The notes under the pieces: generated by a model
Told to the model about the DNA's origin: nothing
The model's input: only the letters and a program-made list of their open reading frames with translations
The model's database searches: none
NCBI GenBank assembly: GCA_033239525.1
Contig: BSYO01000011.1
Span: 10,135,973 to 10,199,972, forward strand
From: Nepenthes gracilis
Taxonomy: Eukaryota > Streptophyta > Magnoliopsida > Caryophyllales > Nepenthaceae
Direction of reading: 5' to 3'
DNA length: 64,000 nt
Position numbers and translations under genes: made by a program
Part shown: piece after piece, positions 10,877 through 20,800 of the stretch
How the letters are laid out: the number at the start of each line of letters is the position of its first letter
Numbering within the stretch: the stretch's first letter is position 1

Positions 10877-11453
10877 CCGAAGCGGAGTTCGGCCTGGTGG
10901 TTAGTAACGCTTACGCCTTCTCTCTCCACCCGAGTTCGAATCTCTGCGGAAGCACCCGTGGTACTGAGCCTCCCAAAAAAATCCTTCGGGATTTCTGGGG
11001 TATGGGGCCGCGAAGCGGTGGGGCCAGTCATGTTAAAAAGCTTACCCTTACCACAGTTTTGCCGAAGCGGAATTGGCCTGGTGGGTAAACACACGGAAGT
11101 GTGCCTCCCCCACCCAGGTTCGATCCCCCGCGGAAGCACCAAAGTGGTACTGTGCCTCCCAAAAAATCCCACAAGGGGTTTCTGGGTTATGGGGCCGCGA
11201 GTGTGGTGGGGCCAGTCACTATAAAAAGCTTACCATTAACACAGTTTTTTGTCAAGTGAAATTGGCCAGTAGTTAAACACACGGAAGTGTGCCTCCCCAC
11301 CTGTGTTCGATCCCCAAGGAAGCACCAAAGTGGTCTTGTGCCTCCCAAAAAAATCCCGCAAGGGGTTTCTGGGTTATAAGGGCCGCGTGTGCGGTGGGGC
11401 CAGTCACTATAAAAAGCTTACCCTTAATACAGTTTTACTTACCAAAAAAAAAA
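10877..11453 (+). mobile_element. Trimeric tRNA-derived SINE inserted as one unit
   Basis: Three head-to-tail monomers start at about 10877, 11061 and 11251. Each has a tRNA-like head with an A-box-like stretch (unit 1: GGCCTGGTGGTTAG at 10891) and a B box (unit 1: GTTCGAATC near 10934; units 2 and 3: GGTTCGATCCCC and GTGTTCGATCCCC). A shared body follows (CCTCCCAAAAAA, GGGGCCGCG, GTGGGGCCAGTCA, AAAAGCTTACC, ACAGTTTT). Only the last unit ends in ACTTACC-A(n). One TSD flanks the whole trimer: TACTATGTTG at 10867-10876 and 11454-11463. Units 2 and 3 are more alike than either is to unit 1, which resembles the monomer at 11734. Confidence 0.9.
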
Positions 11454-11733
11454 TACTATGTTGGCACCGTTAAGATGTGTTCGTGGAGGTTATTGATGGG
11501 TACTCCCTGGAGTGCTCTGATGTTTGCCGTTCTGGAATTTTCTCTGCTGTTGTTGGCTGCTTGGAAGAGGGTGAGTCTGGAAGTTGGGACTACTCTGCTG
11601 GCTGCTGATTTGAGCTGAAGTTGGAAGTGGGGAGGCTGCAATTGCCTATTGCCGTCTGCTGCTAGAACTTGGGATGCCTTTAGGGTGTAAAGACTTTGTT
11701 TGCTGCTATTAGTGGTTGCGAGGCGTTCGGTTG

Positions 11734-11935
11734 CCGAAGCGGAGTTCGGCCTGGTGGTTAGTAACGCTCACGCCTTCCCTCTCCACCCGGGTTCGAATCT
11801 CCGCGGAAGCACCCGTGGTACTGAGCCTCCCTAAAAAATCCTTCGGGATTTCTGGGGTATGGGGCCGCGAAGCGGTGGGCCAATCACATTAAAAAGCTTA
11901 CCCTTACCACAGTTTTACTTACCAAAAAAAAAAAA
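11734..11935 (+). mobile_element. Monomeric tRNA-derived SINE with 16-bp TSD
   Basis: About 200 bp with a tRNA-like head (CCGAAGCGGAGTTCGGCCTG, A-box-like GGTGGTTAG, B box GGTTCGAATCTCC near 11792), a SINE body matching unit 1 of the trimer, and the end ACAGTTTTACTTACC-A(12-13). The TSD GCGAGGCGTTCGGTTG is perfect (11718-11733 and 11936-11951). The related sequence at the very start of the window (about 60-85) is an empty paralogous site, which confirms the borders. Confidence 0.94.
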
Positions 11936-12084
11936 GCGAGGCGTTCGGTTGTATGGACTCGTCGTCTCGGGAGCAACTGTTTTTGTTTTTGCCAATGTGA
12001 AATGTTTATGTACATTTTATGTTTTTCGGTTAGATTGATCCTCTTAGAGGTTTTTTTTTGAGGTATTCTCTGATGTATTAGTCT

Positions 12085-12210
12085 CTCGGGGTATGCCCTA
12101 GCTTTGTATATTCTAACTCTAAGTCAAAAAACTTGGAGTTATAACTTAGTTTTTGTAAATTTTATTCCTCCCTTAATCCAAAATACACACTTACTTACCA
12201 AAAAAAAAAA
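12085..12210 (+). promoter_or_regulatory. Terminal module of ORF1-only element 2
   Basis: Box at 12085-12099; arms AACTCTAAGT / ACTTGGAGTT pair fully with one G-U wobble; ends ACACACTTACTTACC-A(11). The upstream palindrome CCTCTTAGAGG (near 12040) is also kept in several other copies. Confidence 0.82.
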
Positions 12211-13386
12211 TATTTTGTGCTAAAGGTTGCGGCTGAAACTGAAGCAATAGGGTGCAGCTGTTAAACCATGCCCTTTTTGGTGGCTGGTTGATACTGGCCA
12301 TTGATGTGGATAACTCATGATGCAGCCCTGTCTTTTGCCTTCTGTTTGCTGCGGCATTTTGGCGTGGAGGGTTGGATGCCTTGCTTCACTCCGGCCGTGT
12401 GTGACTCTGAATCTGGAGCTGTTTATTTCGCACTAAATTGTTGTTACTTGGCTGAACCAGTTCCCCCGTTGGATCTACGGGTCTCGGATGCTGCTGGTTT
12501 TTTTGCTCTTTGTATTTTCGTACTGCTTTTATGCCAACTAGCTGCATCTGCGTTGATGGTCTTGAGGCGCTGGAAATGTTGCTTCGGACCTTGCTGCAAA
12601 CCGCTGGAATGGGGTGTCTGATGCATATATCAGCGCTCTCGTTCAGTTATTTTTTGGCTTGAGCTGAAATTTGTTAGGTTGGGCTTATGAATTATTCCAC
12701 AGGCAATGCTGATTTTCTACTCTCGCTGTTGGTGAATTGTTGGCCTCAGATGCCAATCTTTCGGTTTATGCCTAGGCGCTACTGCTATGTGGGCTCTGTC
12801 TTTGGTTCGATTACTGTTGTGGTTCAGCCTCGAGGAGCTGGTTGGGTTCTTGCTACACCTTGATATTGATTGTGGTGTTGCTGATGTGCAGCCCTCTACG
12901 GAGCTGATGCTGAAAAGGCTGCTCTTGTTTTTGGATTCTGGCTGCTGTACTCTTGCGTGAGCATGTGAATGGCGGGCCGGCCTGCTGCTGATGGTTTCTC
13001 TGGAAGCTTGCGGGCAGTGTATACTCTGTTGATGTTTTTTTGTAACTGCCTTGTGCTCCCTGCTGGCGGAAAACTGGGATGCCGTGGGTTGCCGGCTATT
13101 CCGGTTTGATGTTGTAAGTTACTGCGGGGGTGATCGGATGGTTGTTCCGGTCTTCTCGGTAGTAATTTTTTGCTTTAGATTATGTATAACGAAAGTGTAC
13201 TTTTTTTGCTCTTTTGTTAGATAGTTCCTCTTAGGGTTTTTTGAGGAATTCTCTATTGTATCAGTTGCTCGGGGTATGCCCTAACGTTTTATGTTCTAAC
13301 TCCAATTCAAAAAATTTGGAGTTATAACATAATTTTTTGTAAATTTTTCTCCCGTTAATCCAAAATACACACTTACAAAAAAAAAA
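12211..13386 (+). mobile_element. Older LINE 3' UTR, third segment, with terminal module
   Basis: TGCTG-rich DNA ending in a terminal module (box 13268-13282, stem AACTCCAA / TTGGAGTT, A-run 13377-13386). The 3' part (12880-13200) is similar to 41900-42330 and, reversed, to 13880-14300, so all three are UTR ends of ORF2-bearing LINEs. GGGCTTAT occurs at about 12674 and again at 13387, so part of this may instead be a separate truncated insertion of about 700 bp. I cannot decide between these. Confidence 0.6.
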
Positions 13387-13585
13387 GGGCTTATCAACGT
13401 TGTTTTGTGCCTGTTTTTTTTATTCTGTGGAGTCTGTAATTAGTTGTCCTCTTAGAGTTCATAGATAAAAAAAACGCATGCCCTAGCATTTATGTTTTAT
13501 CTTCAAGTCAAATCACTTGGAGATAAAACATAGATTCTGTAATTTTTCTCCATTTTAATCCAAAATACTTACTTTCCAAAAAAAA
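13387..13585 (+). mobile_element. Short 5'-truncated LINE tail
   Basis: A second terminal module directly follows. The box is degraded (ACGCATGCCCT, 13474-13484), the stem TTATCTTCAAGT / ACTTGGAGATAA pairs with one G-U wobble, and it ends in ACTTTCC-A(8). Confidence 0.65.
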
Positions 13586-13713
13586 TAGGCTGCAGCGGGC
13601 TTGTGTTGTAGTGATGGAGCTGCTTTGCTGTGGTGATGTGGCTGTCACTATTTCGCTATTGTAAATGTGAAGATTGATTGTTCCATTGATAAAAACCTTT
13701 TTCTTGTGGAGCT

Positions 13714-13840
13714 TTTTTTTTTTTTTGGTAAGTAAGTGTGTATTTTGGATTAATGGGAGAAAAATTTACAAAAAATTATGTTATAACTCCAAGTTTTTTG
13801 ACTTGGAGTTAGAACATAAAACGTTAGGGCATACCCCGAG
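13714..13840 (-). promoter_or_regulatory. Terminal module of the reverse LINE
   Basis: In sense direction: box CTCGGGGTATGCCCT (13840-13826), a perfect 11-bp stem TAACTCCAAGT / ACTTGGAGTTA with a short A-rich loop, then ACACACTTACTTACC and poly-A. This is the best-preserved stem in the window. Confidence 0.88.
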
Positions 13841-15716
13841 CATCTGGTACAACAGAGAGTTCCTCAAAAAATCTAAGAGGAACTATCTAACAGAAGAACG
13901 AAAAAATAACACTGTCGTTATACATAAACAAAAGCAAACAAGTTACTCCCGAGATGACCGGAACAACCATCCGATCATCTCGCAGCAACTAACTACATCA
14001 AACCGGAACTGCCGGCAACCGCAAAGGTAATGCCACTAATTTCAGAGCAAACACTACATTATCTGCTGCATACAGCAGCACGGCAGCAGCACATAGCACG
14101 TGAGACAGCAACATGCTTCAGCACCAGGTCAAGCAGCAACCCAAGGCAGCAAGCATCTCAGCCACGAAGGTTTCTCCCAAGGGGCAGCAAATCAGCTAAT
14201 CAATCAGCGGCATCCAGCAGCAGCTATCATTGAATTAGCAGGGCTAAAACCAAGAAAATAGCAGGGACATCTGCACCACTACGCCCAGAAAAGTCAGATC
14301 AGAAGCAGCAAATATGGCAAAGCCATAGATGTGCCAGCTTCATCTGCTTTTAGCATCAATTTTGCTGCACTGAACAGCTTCAAAGGCAGCGGGCCTCATA
14401 CACCATCAAATCAGTAGCTTCCACGTCGGTTCACCACACCAGTGCCAGTGGCAGGTCAACAGCAGCCCAAAAATGAACTTCGAATCTAAGGACAGTCAGA
14501 AACAGACCTCAACACGTATGCAACAGCACACTGCAACCAGGCCCCAAACCGAGATAAGCAGAGCTTTCAAAGCAGCACCTTTATTTGTTACGGTGCATCA
14601 ACAACAGCCGCACCAACCAAGCAGCATAACAACCGAGTACTGGGCCAGCATCGGTTTTGACCCCATAGCAGTTTAGCAACAGCGCTGTGGCAAAAGGCAC
14701 CAAGGGTATCAACTCTCCCAGCACTAGCAGGAGGTGGCATGCATGCCAGCTCTAACTATTCCATCAACTGTCATCCACCACCAGCTAGCAACAGTAGAAA
14801 ACCTGAACCATTCCACTGCAACATGAGGTCTCGCTTATTCAAACTTTTCAGCCCAACAACCATCATTAGAGTGACAACAGAGGAGAACCGAGGGGCATCA
14901 GCAACTATGTTCAAACTCATCACTCCACAGGGAGCATGCCGAGGAATCAACCCAGCCACAAAGATCCGAGTAGCGGCATGAGTAGCAATACCACAGCTAA
15001 TCCCAACAAATTCCTAGCCACCCGATCAACAACAGTATCATCGTTAGTGTAAAATGAGGTACATCAATATTCACGCCAAACCCAACTCTTACATCTTGCC
15101 AACAACCTTCCAAGCCAAGATCCTCAGAAGCAGAGGTCTTCAGACAAAGTGCAGCTCCCAGAAAAACCACTGCCTCTGGCAGAGACAACATCGGATCAGT
15201 ACACACCGGTGCCTGCTCATGCCCACCTGCAAGGACGGTGTAGCAGCAGAACAAATGATACCAGAAGCATCCATCGGCTCCCTGGTTTTAATCAACATCA
15301 GCATCATCATACCTCTCACCAAACCACCACTGATATCATTCCGCCCTAGCATCCTCAGCTCAAGCCCCAAACAGCATCAGCAGAAGCCAAGCAACTGCCA
15401 CCACAATACACATTTATCTGTTCACTAACAGCAGCCCATTCCTACACACTAAAACTTCCTCTAACCATTAAAGAATCAGCACCACATTCATAGGATACTA
15501 TCACAATGCAAGGCCACTGTTAAGATAGACCCACCGGATCCAAAAAAGTACCAAGAGTAGTGGCCCCAAACTATACCCGGACAGACATTAGCAATAACAA
15601 CAGCAACGAACTCCACCCCTATAAACCAGCACCAACCCCTTTTAGCATCCAATCTCCAGCCAAGCAGCCCCAACAAAAAGGCCGGACCATCCAAACATAA
15701 AACAAACGCACACTAA
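13841..15716 (-). other. TGCTG-rich 3' UTR of the reverse LINE
   Basis: About 1.9 kb of noncoding, A/C-biased plus strand full of CAGCA (TGCTG in sense). Its sense start is similar to 33225-33370 just after the internal A-run of the forward LINE (shared GGTTGGTGCTGGT-like and GTTGCTGTTG-like words), which shows common descent. Confidence 0.75.
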
Positions 15717-15760
15717 TTTTTTTTTTTTAATTTTTTTTTAATTTTTTTTTTGGGGGGGGG
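15717..15760 (-). repeat. Internal C-run and A-rich tract between ORF2 and the UTR
   Basis: In sense direction a CT-rich stretch ends in nine C, then about 35 A broken by two TT. The forward LINE has CTCCTCCTTCCCCTCCC-A(14) at the same place (33190-33222). An insert at 49082-49118 has CCCTCTC plus a 17-A run. This looks like a fossil 3' end inside the element. Confidence 0.7.
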
Positions 15761-15927
15761 AGGGGAGAGGAGAAAGAATAGGGAAAGGGACATAACAAGC
15801 CCGGGGACCAAACCACCAAACGGGCCAACCGAATCTAATGCCAAAGGTGGCAAACACACCTCGAAAGGAAAAAACCGCCAATAATCAACCCGAAGGCAAG
15901 GGGCAGCGTCAACATACCCACCCCCTT

Positions 15928-15949
15928 ATTTATTTATTTATTTATTTAT
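15928..15949 (-). repeat. (TAAA)n microsatellite at the ORF2 stop
   Basis: Five tandem TTTA units on the plus strand. In sense direction they start exactly at the ORF2 stop codon, ATA-TAA-ATAA. Confidence 0.8.
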
Positions 15950-18900
15950 ATGCCCCACCGCAACCGAGTCAATCTGGAGGCATCCTTGTCAGGCACCGCG
16001 ATGGTCATTAATTTGAGTCTCACAACATTGACCACCGAAGAGAAAATCTGGGAAATGTCCTGGGGGGATGATTTTTGGAATATACGGTTATTTCGCTCCC
16101 TCCATATAAAGTAAACCGTGGCGGCCAGAGATAATCACTTGGAGACAGCCAGAAGATTCTTCCCTTTCCAGATAGAAGCAGCCCAAGATATGTCTTGATT
16201 CCATTCAGGGTGGGGCCAATGAATGCCGGAGTGTCTTCGAACCATATCCCATATGGCTCTGGAGAAATGGCAAGAAAAGAACAGATGACCAAGATCTTCA
16301 TTGCCAGAATTATCTCCCATTAATCCAAATCACTTACTTACCAAAAAAAAAAAAAATTCATTGCCAGAATTACAGAGTGAGCAGCGGGGGGACAAGTTTG
16401 GGATATAATGGATCCGGTCAATGGTATTCAATCTACCCTTAATGGCCAGCCAAAGGGTAAAAGCGTGGGACGGGATATGTGATGGATCCCACACCAAAAG
16501 AGCCCAATTAACCTTAGGTTTGGGAGGATGGATGAGATGGTATGCAGATTTAGTCGTGAATTTGCCCATGACATTCCCAATCCACCTCAATGAGTCTTTT
16601 GATTGCTACGGGGTGGATTTTTCGGCATATTCATTGCAAGGTGGGATACCTCTGTGTCAAAAGAGTTAGGCCAACACCATTTCTGATAATAGCGTCAACC
16701 TTAACATCCCGGTGCAAACCTGAAACAAGACGAGTACGGTCAGTACTCACCTCGCTCAAGGGACCAAGGGGGTGCCAATTGTCGTGCCAGAGGAAGGTAT
16801 CAGAACCATCCCCGATGTCCTTGACCGAGTAGGCGCGCATGAAAGGCCTTAGTTTCATAATCTTGCGCCAGCTCCAAGGGGCAGATGCCGGGATTTTCAG
16901 GGTCCAAATGCATCGGTCTTTGATTCTGTTCTTATAAATCTAAGAGGACCAGGCCGAATTTGAGTCTTTATTCAGGAGACGCCAAAGCAGCTTACAATTG
17001 AGAGCCTTATTTTGATCCAGAAGATTTTTGATACCCAGCCCACCTTCTGTCTTGGGGAAGCAAATGTCATGCCAAGCTACTTTAGCACTAACTCTGCCTT
17101 CGGAAGAACCATTCCAAAGGAAACGTCGCAAAATACCATCAATTTATTTAACGATGGTTTTGGGCAAAATAAAGAGAGAGGCCTAGTAGAGGTGGATAGA
17201 CGAGAGGATGGAGGCAATGAGTTGCAACCTCCCACCAAAGGAAAGCCATCGGCTTTTCCATGAAGTGATTCTTTTGGTGATTCTGTCAATGAGAGATTTG
17301 CAATCAGAAACCGAGAGCCTGGAGGTGATCAATGGGACCCCCAGGTATCTTATTGGAAGTTTGCCCACTTTGAATCCCATGATTGCAGCTATGTCCTGGT
17401 GAAGAGAAATGTCCTTGGAACAGATGAAGATTTCACTTTTCTTCGGATTAGCAGATAGGCCAGAGGTAGCATGAAATTTATCAAGGCATTCCTTAAGGAT
17501 CTGGATTGATTGGGAATCAGCCTGGGAGAAGAGGAGAAGGTCATCAGCAAAGGCAAGCATAACAATCTGAGACTCGGCGCATTTCCAGTGAAATTTAAAA
17601 TTATTATCCCGCCTTGCCTTGACCTCAATAATGCCATTTAGAACTTCCATCACAAGGACAAATAAATAGGGAGAAAGCGGATCCCCTTGGCGGAGACCTT
17701 TACCACCTTTGAAGAACCCAACCACTTCCCCATTGATGTTGAGTGAATACATCGGAGTGGTAATGCACTGACTGATCCAATTGACCATTTGTGGGGGAAA
17801 CTTCATGAGGGTCAGAATATTGATAATAAAATCCCAATAGACAGAGTCATAAGCTTTCATCAGATCAACCTTCATAGTACATCTGGGCGGGTTTCAACCC
17901 AGATGATACTTATGCAGAAGCTCCTGAGCTAAAAGGATATTATCACTAATCTGCCTTCCCTCCACAAAGGCCGTTTGGCATCTGTCAACCAGGAAGGGAA
18001 GAGTGGCCTTGACTCTGTTAGCAAAAATTTTAGATATCACTTTGTAAATGACATTGCAACAGGAAATCGGGCGGTAGTCGAAAACCGACCAAGTGGATTG
18101 AACCTTAGGAATAAGGCTGATCAGGGTAGTGTTCAACTGTTTAAGGAGCTTTCCGTGATTAAAGAAGTCAAGGATTGCTTCAGAAACAGTATGACCCGTA
18201 ATCTCCCAAGAGTCCTTAAAGAATTTCGATGTAAAGCCATCAGGACCAGGGGCTCTATCATCGCCAATGGAAAAGATCGCAGAGCGAATTTCCTCCTCAC
18301 TAACCGTCCTAACAAAAGGGCCAGTTAATGAGTCAGGGACAGAATTAAGGATATAGGGACGGAGCCGATTTGCCTCCGCCGTCCCATGGGATCGGCCACA
18401 TCCCAGCGCTTTTTTGAAATGGCCTTCAATAAGATTATTAAGCTCCTCCTTACCATTGGTAGGGTTACCAGATTCATCAGGGAGGGAGATAAACCTATTC
18501 CGGTTATTGTTCCCGCTAACGGTTTTGAAAAAGAATTTTGTGCATTGGTCGCCCTCTTTGATCCATTTGATTTTGGCTTTTTGGCGGAGGAAGTCAGCCT
18601 CCTTAGCCATAGCAGAAAAATAAGCAGCCTTGCAATGTCGTTCCATGCCACAATTCCTTGTGTGAGGGATGGTCATAGATTGGACCTCTTCCAGGCATTT
18701 TCGGGTACGCACAACCTCTTCATGAACATCTCCGTTTTGAACGTTAAGAGTTTTGAGCGCACTCTTCACTTTTTTAAGAGAAGACACCAGCTTAAACATC
18801 GGAGTACCATCACTTTCAGACCCCCAAGCTTCCTTGACCAAAGGGAGGAACTTTGGGAAATTTGTAAGAAAGTTATTAAACCGGAACGTGCCACGGTTAC

Positions 18901-19621
18901 AAGCAACCCAGCTAGTAGGAAGCAGAATGCATGGGGAGTGATCAGATAATCTAGCTGGCGGGAAAACTGCTTTAGATCTTCTAAAAAGATCAAACCACGG
19001 ACCGTTCGCGACCACTCTATCTAATTTCCGATAAATACGAGTAATAGGGTCACGACCATCATTCCAGGTGAAAAATTGGCCTTCATGACTGACATCTTCA
19101 AGGTCACAATCTCTAAAGCATTCATTGATGTCAGTGGCACTTTTATGGTGCCAGGATCCTCCCAGGGCCTCTGTAGCCGAACGAATAACATTGAAGTCGC
19201 CCAGGACAGCCCAAGGAACATCGCTTGAGAGGCCCGACTGGCTCCTAAGACTTTGCCAAAGGAGTTTTCTAGGACCCTCAAGGTTAGCACCATACACGAA
19301 GGACAGGAGGCAATGAGCGTTATCTCCAAGGAAAGACACTTCGGTATGGATAACCTGGTCATCCTTGGAAGTGACTTTAACATCCACCTTCATAGGGTCC
19401 CATCCCACCCAGATTCTCCCAACAGAGGAGGTGGAATAGTTCATGGACCACCTCCACTGAGGATTAATCCTATCGGAAATAGAGGCCGCGTTAATCTCTG
19501 CAACTTTAGTTTCAACCAGGCCAATAATGAAACAATCATGGGTCCTAATGAGATTTCGGACTTCATGGGCTTTCACAGCCCCATTGAGTCCTCTCACATT
19601 TCAGCAAGCTATGTTAATCAT
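15946..19621 (-). pseudogene. Near-complete LINE ORF2 (EN-RT-zf-RVT), few breaks
   Basis: About 1,200 codons from the ATG at 19621, which overlaps the ORF1 end (ATGATTAA), to TAA at 15946. The endonuclease motifs are present: RGLNGAVKAHEVRN, GLVETK, GDFNVIRS and SDHSPCILL. The RT has KVDLMKAYDSVYWDF, GLRQGDPLSPYLFVLV, FADDLLLFSQAD (catalytic Asp pair intact) and RYLGVPL. The C-terminus has the zinc motif LCNSGNE...HLFFSC, split by a 60-bp insert plus duplication at 16313. A 567-residue stretch (19597-17894) is open. Breaks: TGA in codon 7 (Trp context), TGA near 17894, TAG at 17183, a TAA just downstream, a stop near 16941 and a frameshift near 16680. This is the best-preserved ORF2 here, but not functional as it stands. 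Confidence 0.92.
16313..16356 (+). mobile_element. 44-bp LINE tail micro-insertion with 16-bp TSD
   Basis: TCTCCCATTAATCCAAATCA plus CTTACTTACC and 14 A lie between perfect copies of TTCATTGCCAGAATTA (16297-16312 and 16357-16372). The insert interrupts the zf-RVT coding region of the reverse ORF2. It is the last 30 non-A bases of the LINE end. Confidence 0.94.
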
Positions 19622-19671
19622 TAGAAACCGGCCGAAAGGGGTTTTGCTTTTTAGGCCCCTTTTGTGGAGCT

Positions 19672-20256
19672 GCTATCTCTACCTTCTAAGTATTGAAGGT
19701 GGATCAGCTTTAGCTGCTGCTAAGTTCAACTGCTTCGCTCCTGTTATTGCTGAGCCCATTATGTGCTCTATGCTAATATGTTGCTGCGATAGATGCAGTA
19801 GGTGTTGGGATATGTTGTCTGCTGTGAGGTTGGCTGATGCCTTGGATACAATGTTTCTGCTGTTATGGGGATCGGCAGGTGGCTGATGAGATCGGCTGAT
19901 GATGGTGGAAGCTGAGAATGGCTAGTACTGTTCGGTGGTGTATTTGGAGCCGATGGCTGGTTCTCATGTCCTACCCGGAACAAATATGTAGATGTGGTTG
20001 GAGTTTCCCATTTTGATGCTACTTCGGTGGCATTTAAGTTTTTGTATTTTAGTTTATTAAATTTGTATGGTCTATATTGGTAATCTCACCTTGGTGAGGT
20101 TTTCCGTAACTCGTTTCATGATCTTGTTCATGTTGATGCTCGGGGTATGCCCTAGCTCGTTGTTCTAAATCTAAGTTGGCAAAACACTTAGAGTTAGAAT
20201 ATCGTTTTGTAATTTTTATTTCCATTTAATTCATTAAACTTACTTACCAAAAAAAA
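19672..20256 (+). mobile_element. Forward LINE-type 3' end, host of the 13714-19661 insertion
   Basis: TGCTG-rich DNA joined to 13586-13713 when the reverse LINE is removed. It ends in a terminal module (box 20139-20153). The stem is TAAATCTAAGT / ACTTAGAGTTA: the usual C-G pair is T-A here on both sides. Confidence 0.75.
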
Positions 20257-20583
20257 GAAAAAAGAAGGTGTTGAACCCCTGCGCTCCTGTGCTGAGAAAT
20301 GGTCCTGCATGATCATCATGCTGGCCTGAAACTTCGATGATGGCTTGACTGCCATCGGTTTGCTGAGCTACTTTTGTTAAGTAGCTGTTTTTGCTTTTGT
20401 TCAAATGTATTATTTGACTGCTTTCTTTTTTTGTTTTCTCAACTTCTGTTGTACCAGTTGTTCGGGGTATACCCTAGCGCGTTATGTTTTTTTTCTCCAA
20501 GTCAAAACCCTTGGAGATAAAAGCATTGAATCTGTAATTTTTCTCCCATTAATCTAAAATACTTACTTACCAAAAAAAAAAAA
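20257..20583 (+). mobile_element. Short forward LINE-type 3' end
   Basis: About 200 bp of UTR and a terminal module (box TTCGGGGTATACCCT at 20461-20475, stem TCTCCAAG / CTTGGAGA, ACTTACTTACC-A(12)). No TSD was found. Confidence 0.7.
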
Positions 20584-20800
20584 CTTCGGCGAGACAACAA
20601 AAAATCGGCGACCCCAAAATCGGAGAGAACCAAGAGAGAGAACGGAAACCAATAGATATGCACCAAAGGGCGAGTCGAGAAGAAGATAAAGGAAAACAAA
20701 GATGGCTATCATGCCCTCAGAGAATGAACCAAGCCGGCGACGAGAAAAATCAGCCGAGCAACACGCATTTCAAATTGAAATTTCAAATGCACCAAGAGAG
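20584..20800 (-). other. Probable reverse 5' region of an ORF-bearing or ORF-less element (interrupted)
   Basis: No gene. The inverted repeat ATTTCAAATTGAAAT (20768-20782) and the GAGAGAAGC...GCTTCTCTC motif completed at 22501-22520 match the 5' hairpin modules, read on the minus strand. The forward ORF-less element at 20801 was inserted here. Confidence 0.5.

Larger units (their letters stand above)
8131..12210 (+). mobile_element. ORF1-only LINE-type element 2, carrying two SINE insertions
   Basis: Order: 5' hairpins (8142-8200), ORF1 with CCHC knuckle (8259-9841), TGCTG-rich UTR (9842-12084) interrupted by SINEs at 10877-11453 and 11734-11935, terminal module (12085-12210). Without the SINEs and their TSDs the element is about 3.3 kb. 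No ORF2 sequence is present. The 3' flank begins TATTTTGTGCT; a matching left TSD is not clear, so the 5' limit is approximate. The UTR end closely matches 1-324 of the window. Confidence 0.82.
13714..19661 (-). mobile_element. Reverse LINE with whole ORF2 and long 3' UTR, 5'-truncated
   Basis: A 5.9-kb insertion flanked by TTGTGGAGCT (13704-13713 and 19662-19671). In its own direction it starts in the last codons of ORF1, continues with all of ORF2 (19621 to 15946), a (TAAA)n tract, a C-run plus long A-rich tract (15717-15760), about 1.8 kb of TGCTG-rich UTR, and the terminal module next to the poly-T (13714-13726). It proves that the TGCTG UTR and the stem-loop tail belong to the ORF2-bearing LINE. 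One micro-insertion lies within it at 16313. Confidence 0.9.

Noticed and set aside
10871..11060. A free tRNA gene at the first B box
   Set aside because: The A-box region is degenerate, no cloverleaf acceptor stem closes, and a SINE body, A-tail and TSD follow. It is a SINE head.
13700..15716. A separate reverse ORF-less element next to the reverse LINE
   Set aside because: The TSD TTGTGGAGCT encloses both (13704 and 19662), and the forward LINE shows the same order ORF2, A-tract, UTR, so it is one element.
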